This document shows positions 55,516-64,000 of a DNA stretch of 64,000 nucleotides, piece after piece. Source of the stretch: Przewalskia tangutica (Eukaryota; Streptophyta; Magnoliopsida; Solanales; Solanaceae); assembly GCA_029844215.1 (NCBI GenBank), contig CM056732.1, forward strand, positions 20,693,501 through 20,757,500, given 5' to 3'. Position 1 is the stretch's first letter. Each line of letters starts with the position of its first letter. A model generated the notes under the pieces. That model had not been told where the DNA came from. It saw nothing but the letters and a program-made list of their open reading frames with translations, and ran no database searches. A program made the position numbers and the translations under genes.

Positions 55516-56218
55516 CTATCGTAGATGAGACGCAAGTGGGGCCCTTAGCTGAAAAAGCCTGCTGTGGACGAGGCCTGCAGGCCCGGGCCTGTCGAGGCTT
55601 AATCGGCGCGATCGTTGTTGCCCATCATCGACCGTAACATCGGCCGTTGAATCGGCAAAGCGGTTGGGCTCGACTGGCCGCGCCCGCCTCGCTTTCGCAG
55701 CCCCGCTGATGTAATGGTTGGCGTTACCGCAATCGCCCATGGCTAGTAGGCCCAAGGCCGCTTGTTTGCCGGTCCACCGCCGACCAGCGGGCTTGTCTGC
55801 GATCGCTATTTCCGTCACGTCCACCAACTTTATTTTTATTCTGCGATTTTGACCCTTCTTGCCGCCGTCATTTTTACGATTTTGGTTTGAATTACCATAA
55901 AATGTCGAAGAACCATTGGACGTGGCCATCATGGCGGCATTAGCGCTAATAGTCGATTTTTTAGCTAAACCGACTTCTTTCAACGTAAGCATGGAGGAGC
56001 AAGCTTGATAAAATTTTGGTAGCGGGTTACTCTGACGATGAATTGAATCAACGCCCTTATAAGCCTCGGACAGGCCTGCAACCATTTGTAGAACGAGATG
56101 ACTATTGCTAACAGGAGCACCCACGTTCCGAAGTTGATCTTCCAGGTCCTTGAGTCATTTACAATAAGATGAAACATTTGGAAAATTCTCTATAGCAACT
56201 TAAGAAAATTCATGTTCA
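55516..56218 (-). pseudogene. copia-2 gag, main part (left of hAT)
   Basis: Minus strand: NVGAPVSNSHLVLQMVAGLS, YKGVDSIHRQSNPLPKFYQA and CSSMLTLKEVGLAKKS, then a basic Asn/Gly/Arg-rich region (KNDGGKKGQNRR) and a C-terminal part that is not like Gag in sequence quality. 56175-56218 reads EFS and VAIENFPNVSSYCK with stops. Continues at 59656 on the other side of the hAT element. Confidence 0.85.
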
Positions 56219-56226
56219 AGGGTGAC
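56219..56226. repeat. 8-bp target site duplication (left), hAT
   Basis: AGGGTGAC, repeated at 59648-59655. Confidence 0.93.
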
Positions 56227-56803
56227 TAGGGCTGTCCAACGGGGCTGGGTCGGATCGGGGTGGTCGATCCGCGAGGCGGTAGGGTCTCGGTCGGTCCTGC
56301 TAGCTCGGTTTGGCCGGCGGTATGCTCGCCCGTCCCCGATCCGTATGGGTCTGGGGTTGGAAAGGGTCATTTTTTTATTTGCCTTTAAATTAATTAAATA
56401 AATAAATAAATAACACACATACACAACAAGATAGTTTAATTATTAGTAATACTCTGTCATTCCTCCCATTGCTTAAAAACATCCCAAGGCTGTTTTTGTG
56501 CCTCTTATATTATTCTACTAGAAGTATGATTTTGTTTTGTAATACAATTTCAAAATTGCAACTTCGTGATATTGAAAGTTGCAAATAAATAGCATAGTAA
56601 AATTACAATTAAAAGAATTACATTTTAAGAAACACATTTTCTAGTTTCTTTATAATGTCTTGTGGTTCTTCAGTTGGAATTGATATATCTTGGTCAAATT
56701 GGACGACGTCGCTTGCACATCCGTCGGATAAGATTTTATTGTAGTTGTAGTCTTCTTCTTCGTCGATCTCCGTTTGGTCGCACCTCCTACGCTCTACACG
56801 AAT

Positions 56804-57444
56804 TCAGTCTCTAAATAGAACTGCATTCTCTAATGAGTCTCCTTCCAATGAATGTTTGTGCTCCCCTATTTGAAATCTTCCCGCAGAAAATGCACTTTCG
56901 GACGCTGTTGATGACGTTTGAATGTTCAACACATCTCGGGTCATCTTTGCTAGTGTTGAAAAATTCTTCTCATTCTGCTTCCAGTATTTTAGCAAGTTTT
57001 CACGTCCCTCTTCATTTTCAATTGTTTCGTACGGTACAACACCCTGCAAAATAAAAACATCTAACTCGCTAATTTGGTTAGAAATGGTACCACTATTCAT
57101 TATATGTCTGAGGCTTTGAATACAAGCCGCAGAAACAACATGTCGTTTTTGGGATTGTGTTGAAAAAGAAGAAGATGACATGGAAGCCGGTTGGTTGCTA
57201 GCACTTTCTTGTTGGTAATGCGTATATATTTTTTTACATTCATCTTGAATGCTAGACAACACTTCTTTCTACTTATTTCAACAGGTGGTGGGTCATTTAG
57301 ATTTTTAGGAGTTGGAGGTGGAAGTGTAGCTATGCAATCGTAAATAGTTTCAACAAGATTTTTACAACCGTCTAGTTTAATAGACGGATTTAATACATCA
57401 CTAATAAAAAATATTGGGGGAATAGGAATAAAATATTTTTTCAT
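56804..57444 (-). pseudogene. hAT transposase C-terminus (dimerisation domain)
   Basis: Minus strand, two overlapping frames. 57444-57100 holds a Pro-rich TLPPPTPKNLNDPPP segment; 57262-56804 carries SELDVFILQGVVPYETIENE, ENLLKYWKQNEKNFSTLAKM and ASESAFSAGRFQIGEHKHSL, the typical hAT C-terminal dimerisation region (L-x-x-Y/W-W, S-x-x-E-x-x-F-S). A frameshift joins the two. Confidence 0.9.
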
Positions 57445-57447
57445 TTT

Positions 57448-58032
57448 TTAATTTTTTTTTTTAATAGGTTCCTTATAAGCTGATTTTGCCATATATTCAC
57501 TAAGTAATATAAATATTAGAGCTATATAAAATAACATTGATGAAATAGTAGGATAATAAATCCCGAAAAATTCTTTAGTAGCTAGATAAAATTTCTCTAA
57601 AAATATATTAAGTTCTAAAATTGTATCCCAATCGGAATCTATAAGCATATCACTAAGATTTCGATTACGGGCGTTAAAAAATTGGGTTATGGATTGTCTA
57701 TACTCATAAGAAACACGTAGTTGGTTGTATAAATAATTCCATCTAGTGCATACTTCTTCGGGAACTTTTCTGTAAGCTAGACCACAATCGTGACAAGTTT
57801 TTTTATATTCTTTTAGTCGTTGTATTCTATTAGTTTTAAAAATATAGTTTATAACAAATTGAATTTTTGCAAGAATGTCTTCAAAAGGTTTTATACCATC
57901 CTTTACAACTAAGTTATAAATATGACATGCACATTTTATATGAAAATGATCTGGAAAAGATGGAGTTAAGACAATTTTTAATATTCTAACAACAGAAATA
58001 TTAGAAGAAGCGTTATCTAATGTAATAGTCAT
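57448..58032 (-). pseudogene. hAT transposase middle part (RNase H-like fold, second Asp)
   Basis: 194-codon frame: MTITLDNASSN (second catalytic Asp), HIKCACHIYNLVVKDGI, YRKVPEEVCTRWNYLYNQL (C-T-R-W-N-S/Y block) and TIISSMLFYIALIF-like text. The frame ends at a Lys-rich tail created by an A-run at about 57449-57460, a probable slippage site. Confidence 0.9.
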
Positions 58033-58043
58033 GACTTTATCAC

Positions 58044-58562
58044 TTATGCCATAATAAACGCAAAGAGAAAAAATATTTCTTGAATAAAAATATCAGTGTG
58101 CCTTTCATCAATATATCTATATGTTAAAATACATTTTTGCATAGACCATTTATAGTTTATCCAATGACATGTTACAGTTAAATATTCATGACCGTTAGTA
58201 CTACGGCCTATATCAGATGTGATAGATACTTTTCCAGGGTAATGATATAAATAATAACATAAATATTGTTGATATTCATGTGTAAATTTAAAAACATCTC
58301 TCCTAACAATTGATCTAGGAAAACCGTTATAAGCATGATTGTACATTGATCTTATATAATGAATAAAACCAGGAGAATCAGGAAATGAAAAAGACAAATC
58401 CTCCACTGCAACTAATTTTGATAATTCTTCCATATCTTTTATTTTATCGTATTTAGGGCCTACAACTGCCCCCGTCATAGGGTCAATTTGACCCTGTACC
58501 TGGTGCGGGACAATATGTGAAGTTTTTCCCGACTCAGAGGTCATTGCTGACTCACCCTTCAC
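58044..58562 (-). pseudogene. hAT transposase part with first catalytic Asp
   Basis: 172-codon frame: MEELSKLVAVEDLSFSF, FPRSIVRRDVFKF, HYPGKVSITSDIGRSTNGHEY (first Asp in T-S-D-I) and LTVTCHWINYKWSMQKCIL. The expected W after TSDI is G. The frame breaks before the MTITLDNASSN block. Confidence 0.88.
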
Positions 58563-59018
58563 TTGAGCCTTATATTCTTTTCACCTAGCTTTGTGTTTGG
58601 TATTCAAATGCGTAGTTAAACCTACCCTCCCGCCATGACCTCTTCCTAATTTGAATTTATAAATATTTTTTCAAATTGTGCATCTAGCAGCTTCATTTTG
58701 TACGTCTCTATCATAAAATGCCCATACAAGTGATGTTAATTTTCGTTCTGGTGGGCCTCGTCTCATACTAGGGGGAATAAGAGGCATTCCAGTTTGAGGT
58801 GCATTAGTTGGCGTGTCATCTAGATTAGTTGGTGTGTCATCTAGATGTTCTAAATTAAACTCTTGTTGATTTTCAGAAAATAGCTCATCGTCTAAATCTA
58901 CCGGTACTTCAGGAAAATTTTGAGTATCAATAAAATCATCCTGTATAGGAGGAATAAGATGACTAGAAGAAGGACTCTTGCCCTTGTCACCCCTACTAGA
59001 ACCAGATATACCCAACAT
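58563..59018 (-). pseudogene. hAT transposase N-terminus with degenerate BED zinc finger
   Basis: 59018-58671 starts MLGISGSSRGDKG, then an acidic region with a tandem DDTPTNL(DDTPTN) repeat, and SLVWAFYDRD...AARCTI. After a stop, FKLGRGHGGRVGLTTHLNTKH (58662-58600) supplies the H-x4-H end of a BED finger; one of the Cys pair is missing. Confidence 0.8.
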
Positions 59019-59655
59019 ACCTCTTAATCATTTCATTATAATTTATGCTAATAAATAATTAAAGATAATGAAATTAAGTGCGCTAATTAAAATAAAGAAA
59101 CAATAATAATTTAATAAAGGAACGAATGTACCAAACGCCGACGTACCATCGACGTGTAATCGAGAGATGTTGAAAATTGAAACTTTGCTCAACGGATGAT
59201 CCTCAAGCTAGTTGCCAATTCCCAAATGAATAAATTAAATTGAATATTTAGAAGACAATGTAAAGAGAATGAGATATTATTAGAGAGATTGTAATTGTAG
59301 GAAGATTTGTGAGAAAAAATGAAGAAAAATGAAGTATTTATAGTTGAAAAAATTGGGTTAAAGTGTAAATATAATAACGTAAGGGTTAAAACTAAATATT
59401 AGGGGGTAGGGGCTAGGAGTTGGGGGAGGAGGGTATTTGCCATTGCACAACGGCCAAATTGATACAAAGCCGCAAACGGTTAGTTGTGGCCGGATGGGGT
59501 GGGCGGTCCGGCCTGCCTGGTTGGGTCGGGTCGGTTTTTTCATCGCCCCAGATTGCACTGCACCGATACCGAGTATCGTATACCGTACCGATACAATGCG
59601 TGGGGTAGGGGCGGGTCTCAGATACCCCGCCCCTTTGGACAACCTTAAGGGTGAC

Positions 59656-59831
59656 AATGCGTGAAAGACTGTTATCCTGAAAGATATCACGCAATCGATT
59701 CCAAGCCGCCATAGATGTAGAGTTGGGTTCCATAATCGTCTCTAAGAGGTCAAGAGAGATAATGACATAAATCCATTGGAGAACTTTTGCATCAAGTGTG
59801 ACCCATAATTTTGGATCGTTTGCTTTGGTGG
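59656..59831 (-). pseudogene. copia-2 gag N-terminal part (right of hAT)
   Basis: Minus strand: KANDPKLWVTLDAKVLQWIY and LDLLETIMEPNSTSMAAWNR, LRDIFQDN, SRIVTL: the gag portion that precedes EHEFS at 56215. Interrupted on the right by gypsy-C at 59832. Confidence 0.9.
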
Positions 59832-60529
59832 TGTCACGACCCAACTCACGAGTCGTGATGACACCTACCCTAATCCCCCGAGTAGGCGAACCATATTCTC
59901 ATTAACAAGTTAAATCAGCGGAAAATAAATAAAGAAAAGAAGTTATAAGTCTTAAACACTTAGTTTTCCAAAAATCTGGTCAAAAGGGTACAAGAGCGCT
60001 AAACAAAATCGGAAATAGAAGTCTGAAAAAGGCCCGAAGGCTACATAGTGTCTGTCAACTAACAAAAGTAAATAAAATTAACTAGGAAGCCCTTCAGGGG
60101 CCACGGATGATCAAGTAGCTCACCCTGAATGATTGAAAGATATCACCCTCGTGAATCAGCCACGGGGCGTAGAGCTGGAACCTGGATCGTACTCTGCACT
60201 CAACAAAAGTGCAGCAAGAGTAGTATCAGTACAACACTAGTACCGGTAAACATCATAGACCGACAATGATTAGATAACGAATGAAGAAGTTGAAACCAAC
60301 AAGTAGCACATAGAGCACACATGCATGGTCACATATCATATACAAGTAAGGTGTAAAGAAATCAAGAAACATCCAGGACAGATAAAATTCACCAATGATC
60401 AGTAAAATATAAGAGTGGATGAATGCAATGCAATGCAATAGTCACCTCTCTCACTCCACTCCTGTACACACATGCTAAGGGCAATGCCTCAAAGCCATGA
60501 CCCATGGGGGACCCGCGAAGTCCATGTAC

Positions 60530-60698
60530 CACTTGTGCTCTCTGGCAGAAACCTCGTACGCTATCAACCACTTGTGCTCTCCAGCAGAAACCTCGGAGGC
60601 TATCAATCACTCGTGCTCTCCGACAGAAACCTCGAAGACTATCAATCACTCGTGCACTCCGGCAGAAACCTCGGAGGCTATCAATCACTCGTCTCACC
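60530..60698. repeat. 39-bp tandem array in gypsy-C LTR
   Basis: Four copies plus a partial of CACTCGTGCTCTCCGACAGA followed by AACCTCGAAGACTATCAAT (60530, 60569, 60608, 60647, 60686). 39 is divisible by 3, so several frames show false repeat proteins (RGFC-RARVIDSL and others). Confidence 0.93.
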
Positions 60699-61849
60699 AT
60701 CATCACAAAATAATATGTAAAGTATGTCAGGCAAGATATCAAGTCTCAACACAACTCACTAACGCAGAATCAAATGATAATCACAGAAAATAACACACAT
60801 GAAGACAAGCCCACATAACAGCTGACAGAACCAACGTAATTATAATTCATCTTTACTTCATGCCCGAAGGCCTATCATGCAATCCCTGTCACTTCCTACA
60901 ACTACATACGATTCTCTAATCAGAGTCTAACTAAAGTAAACCGTAACCTACCTCAATGTCTAGCGGGTGCCATGAACAATCAAACCAATGTCTTTCCCTT
61001 GCGTAGAGCCTATGAACGCCTAAAATCTATTTTGGTGCTAGCTAAGGAGCCGGATGACAGTACTGGGTAGAAGTGGGGCCCACATTCGTTACAAAATTTC
61101 CGGATCAAATTCGCCGATCGCTCGAGAGTATTGTTGAGCCAGAGCCATCTTGAGTTGTCGATCGCAATTCCGCAATCAGATTGGCGGCGCCGCCACGTCA
61201 CGGAAATACCAATTTCTTCCAAAGATAGTGAGTTGTTGCGTTATGGCTGTGGTAGCGTGGGAAAATCATTAACTATGGACTGAGCAGCGTCAACTGGAAG
61301 CAGCCCAGCCGCCGGAATCGCCATTTCTGGCGTCAACAGTGAGCACAAGTGTGCAACAATGGCGGATTGCAATGTAGGATGAATTGAGGCACGTGGTTGG
61401 TATCAAATTGTAGCTACGAGCAAGACGAACTCAATGATACAACCCACAACCTTCAACGTTGTCTGTAACGATCGGAAGAATCCTCAAACCCAACCGAAAA
61501 AATCCAAATGGTTGACCCGACGTCTGGGGATGAATCGAAGGGTGAGAGTGGGTGCAATAGATCGGCCTGAGGACGCTGAAGCTAATGGTACCACCCCCGT
61601 TGGTCGAATGTTCCTCAGTTGGCTGGAATTTGAACGGCGCCGCCTAGGGTTTTGAGGTTTTCGATCTGGGTGTTGTTGCTGTAGGAGTCGAATAAAATAG
61701 CAAGAGAGGTGTAGAAATGATGGCGTTGAGATGGTGAATCTATTGTCACCAATGTCATCGCCTGAAGATGGCTGAGCTCACCGAAATTCGTGAAAAACCG
61801 ACCAGCAGTTGATGTTGTTACTTATAATGTGCTTTCTGGTGGATTTTCT

Positions 61850-62267
61850 ATATTTTCCTTCTGCTAGGGTTTCTTTTGTATCAAAGTCGTGCCCTACCAA
61901 CAGGGTAGTGGGCTTGGCCCACCAACTCACTTAATTAATTAAAATTTTGCACCATATCGTCTATTAAAAAATATATACCAAATATCCTATAGTCCCATAC
62001 CTTTTTCGTAGTTTAAAGTGTTAAACGACCAACGGGTCGTTAAATTCTTGCTGGTCGATTTTTCTCGTTTTTCCTTCTTCTAGCTGCTAGGGTTTCTTTT
62101 GTATCAAAGCAGTGCCCTACCAATAGGGTAGTGGGCTTGGCCCACCAACTCACTTAATTAATAAAAATTATGCACCATATCGTCTATTAAAAACATATAC
62201 TAAATATCCTATAGCCCCATACCCTTTTCGTAGTTTTAAAGTGTGAAACGACCAACGGGTCATTACA
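61850..62267. repeat. duplicated ~220-bp segment at the start of gypsy-C LTR
   Basis: CTAGGGTTTCTTTTGTATCA, GTGCCCTACCAA.AGGGTAGTGGG and CCAACGGGTC(A/G)TT recur at 61863-62044 and 62086-62264, about 222 bp apart, so the LTR begins with a direct duplication. Confidence 0.85.
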
Positions 62268-62278
62268 TTAGATATCAA

Positions 62279-62788
62279 TCAAACAATCGCTCGTCCTCGA
62301 GCGACAAGGTATGAGTGGAGGAAAGAGGTACCTGAACTATCTAACAACTGAGGATATCTACTCCGCATATCCGCCTCGGTCTCCCAAGTGGCCTCCTCAA
62401 CTGTACAGTGCTTCCACTGCACATTGACTGACGCAATTTCCTTGGACCTCAACTTCATCACTTGCCTATCCAAGATTGCTACCGGCTCTTCCTCGAAGGA
62501 CAGATCCTGATCAAATAATACTGAATCCCACCTAATGATGTAAGACCCATCTGAATGGCACTTCTTCAGCATGGAAACATAGAATATCGGGTGAACGCCT
62601 GCCAAATCTGGTGGCAAAGCTAATTCGTACGCCACCTCGCCAACCCGACGAAGAATCTCAAAAGGGCCAACAAACCTAGGGCTCAACTTGCCCTTCTTCC
62701 CGAACCGTATCAGACCCTTCATTGGTGAAACCTTCAACAAAATCCGCTCGCCAATCATGACCTCCAAATCAAGAATTCTGATTCTCAT
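62279..62788 (-). pseudogene. gypsy-C integrase C-terminus with chromodomain-like tail
   Basis: 170-codon open frame on the minus strand: ERILLKVSPMKGLIRFGKKG, LSPRFVGPFEILRRVGEVAY, HPIFYVSMLKKCHSDGSYII, EEEPVAILDRQVMKLRSKEI and EEATWETEADMRSRYPQLL. The frame runs to the edge of the LTR polypurine region. No clear upstream ATG; the upstream part is out of frame. Confidence 0.9.
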
Positions 62789-62820
62789 AACTCTTTTGCC
62801 TATTATGAGTTGTTAGAAGC

Positions 62821-63300
62821 CTATCCTTCATCAATTTCACATTGTCCAAAGAATTTCTCAACCAGCTTGCACTCTAAGTTCTGACCTTGAACACATTGAA
62901 CCAAAAACCAAGAACGACATTTCTTACCATATAATACGTCAAATAGTGTCATCTCAATGCTCGAATAGTAACCGTCATTGTAAGAAAATTCTGCCAAAGG
63001 CAAAAACCGATCCTAATGAACGCCGAAGTCAATCATACAAGTCCACCACATATCCTCAATAATCTGAAATATCCGTACGGACTAGCAATCTGTCTAAGGG
63101 TGAAATGACATGTAAACTCCATTTGAGTTGTAAGTAGTGTAATCCGAAACAACAGGAGTTGACTTCGTCAAACAATACACAGTGACCCAAGTAGCACCAA
63201 TTTTTCTCAAAGTCCATGGTAATCCTATCAGAAGTCCATAGCAATTTGCTTGTTCACTTAATCCGCTTAATCTTCCTTTTGCTCTCAATAGTCTGATTCT
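62821..63300 (-). pseudogene. gypsy-C integrase core, internally deleted
   Basis: Minus strand: GLPWTLRKIGATWVTVYCLTKS (in parts), TTYNSNGVYMSFHP, IFQIIEDMWWTCMIDF, LPLAEFSYNDGYYSSIEM and LYGKKCRS. NSNGVYMSFHP joins text that normally lies about 75 residues apart, so the segment with the second catalytic Asp (S-D-R-G) is missing. Stops and frameshifts throughout. Confidence 0.82.
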
Positions 63301-64000
63301 CCCAGATTTGATACTCCACTTGAAATACTTGAATTTTTATTATAACTATAACTCCGAACGCAATTGGTTGATTCCATAATTGTTTTATTGAAGTCGCCCT
63401 AATATTTTTAGCCCAAGCTACAACCTGTTGTCAAACATGTAGCCGTAAGGTACTCTAATTCTACTCGTCTTTCTTGCACCCCTTCCAAAGTCATCTTTAG
63501 TACTAGGAATCACATATAAATCATGTTTTCACACACCACAATTCTAAATCATGACTTCATATGATCAGAAAAGTATTTGTGCCTGTACTAAGCCAATTGT
63601 GCAAATTTCAAATCTATATAGTTTCGTTTCGATGGGCTGAAACAACCGAGTCAACACTCATCGTCTAATTTCTCTTAATCTTTCAAATAACATACTATGC
63701 TTATCATTCTAGTGATCATCTTGCCATGCCAAATCTGTACAAATCAACAGATCACTTCAAAGACTCCAAATATCACCAATAGTAGATTCAACCCGATGCA
63801 ATTGTACAATTCTCCAATTATCACTAATAGTCACCCCAACTAATTCCATATCTTTATAAAATAAGTAGTAAGTCTTACATAAGTCTGTGTTGATCCATCT
63901 CATCCACTTTCTCTTGAATACACAATCCGGTGTTGTCACTCTAGTCTTCAAAACTAAAATTTTCCCAAGTCTTCAATCGATTGAGTACCGATGAACTATA
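63301..64000 (-). mobile_element. gypsy-C interior, unreadable
   Basis: No protein motif I can name; 64-codon ORF at 63757-63951 not recognised. Presumably decayed pol of gypsy-C, which runs off the window. Confidence 0.45.

Larger units (their letters stand above)
56227..59647 (-). mobile_element. hAT transposon inserted in copia-2 gag
   Basis: 3421 bp. Terminal inverted repeats TAGGGCTGTCCAACGGGGC (left) and, complemented, TAAGGTTGTCCAAAGGGGC (right); 8-bp duplication AGGGTGAC. GC-rich subterminal regions (56235-56350, 59480-59640) contrast with an AT-rich body coding on the minus strand for a BED/hAT-type transposase in pieces. Excision and one duplication copy restore copia gag. Confidence 0.94.
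59832..62267 (-). repeat. gypsy-C 3' LTR
   Basis: On the minus strand begins TGTAATGACCCGTTGG (62267) and ends GTTGGGTCGTGACA (59832), 2436 bp. Contains a 39-bp array (60530-60685) and a ~220-bp duplication near its start. GGTGG (59827-59831) is the expected target duplication, its partner outside the window. The GC-rich stretch 61040-61650 is LTR sequence; ORFs there are not genes. Confidence 0.88.

Noticed and set aside
60472..60742. ORFs in several frames with repeated RGFC/RARVIDSL-type peptides
   Set aside because: They come from a 39-bp array (divisible by three) in the gypsy-C LTR; frames on both strands are equally open.
61434..61655. 73-codon ORF in the GC-rich part of gypsy-C LTR
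   Set aside because: LTR sequence, no domain, other frames similarly open.

Overview
This is a nuclear chromosome segment from a flowering plant, very probably a Solanaceae species. The evidence is an intron-rich gene with GT-AG introns, stacks of Ty3/gypsy and Ty1/copia LTR retrotransposons with initiator-Met-tRNA-type primer sites, a plant LINE, a BED-type hAT transposon, Stowaway and Harbinger-like MITEs, and two SINE-like copies of a type I associate with Solanaceae. The family assignment rests on remembered repeat types, not a search. I see no rRNA, tRNA, CRISPR array or bacterial-type operon.

Layout. 1-26.5 kb is a nested TE block. A minus-strand copia element (copia-1: gag at 19.1-24.4 kb, primer site at 25.86 kb, LTR from 25.88 kb) was hit by a plus-strand gypsy element (gypsy-A, entering from the left and ending at 19097) and by a gypsy-type element now reduced to a 4.3-kb solo LTR (19875-24207, duplication ACTGT). 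Gypsy-A itself carries a second full gypsy element (gypsy-B, 805-10396, duplication ATTTT) inside its 5' LTR. From 26.5 to 28.3 kb lie small MITEs and the 5' end of the only host gene.

28.3-42.5 kb holds that gene, a DENN-domain protein (predicted Rab guanine-nucleotide exchange factor). I could assemble it as 18 coding exons that join in frame to 797 residues. Its 5.3-kb intron 15 contains a SINE and a rearranged gypsy fragment whose two LTR pieces face each other, so the gene's transcript should contain a long TE-derived hairpin. 42.5-44.9 kb is downstream DNA with a second SINE and a TA microsatellite.

44.9-50.1 kb is a 5'-truncated LINE (ORF1 with CCHC knuckle; ORF2 with endonuclease, reverse transcriptase and zf-RVT) with a poly(A) tail and a 10-bp target duplication. 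50.1-52.0 kb is AT-rich with two Stowaway MITEs. 52.0 kb to the end is a second minus-strand copia element (copia-2) whose gag is split first by a 3.4-kb hAT transposon (56227-59647, 8-bp duplication AGGGTGAC) and then by a minus-strand gypsy element (gypsy-C, from 59832 beyond the window).

Almost all TE coding regions are broken by stops and frameshifts. In the gypsy parts many lesions sit where related copies suggest CAG or CTG, which raises the question of consensus error at methylated CHG sites. The host gene is uninterrupted. I found no bacterial-style new system; the best candidates for second looks are the intronic inverted-LTR hairpin, the coding-replaced but young-looking gypsy-A, and the giant repeat-bearing solo LTR.
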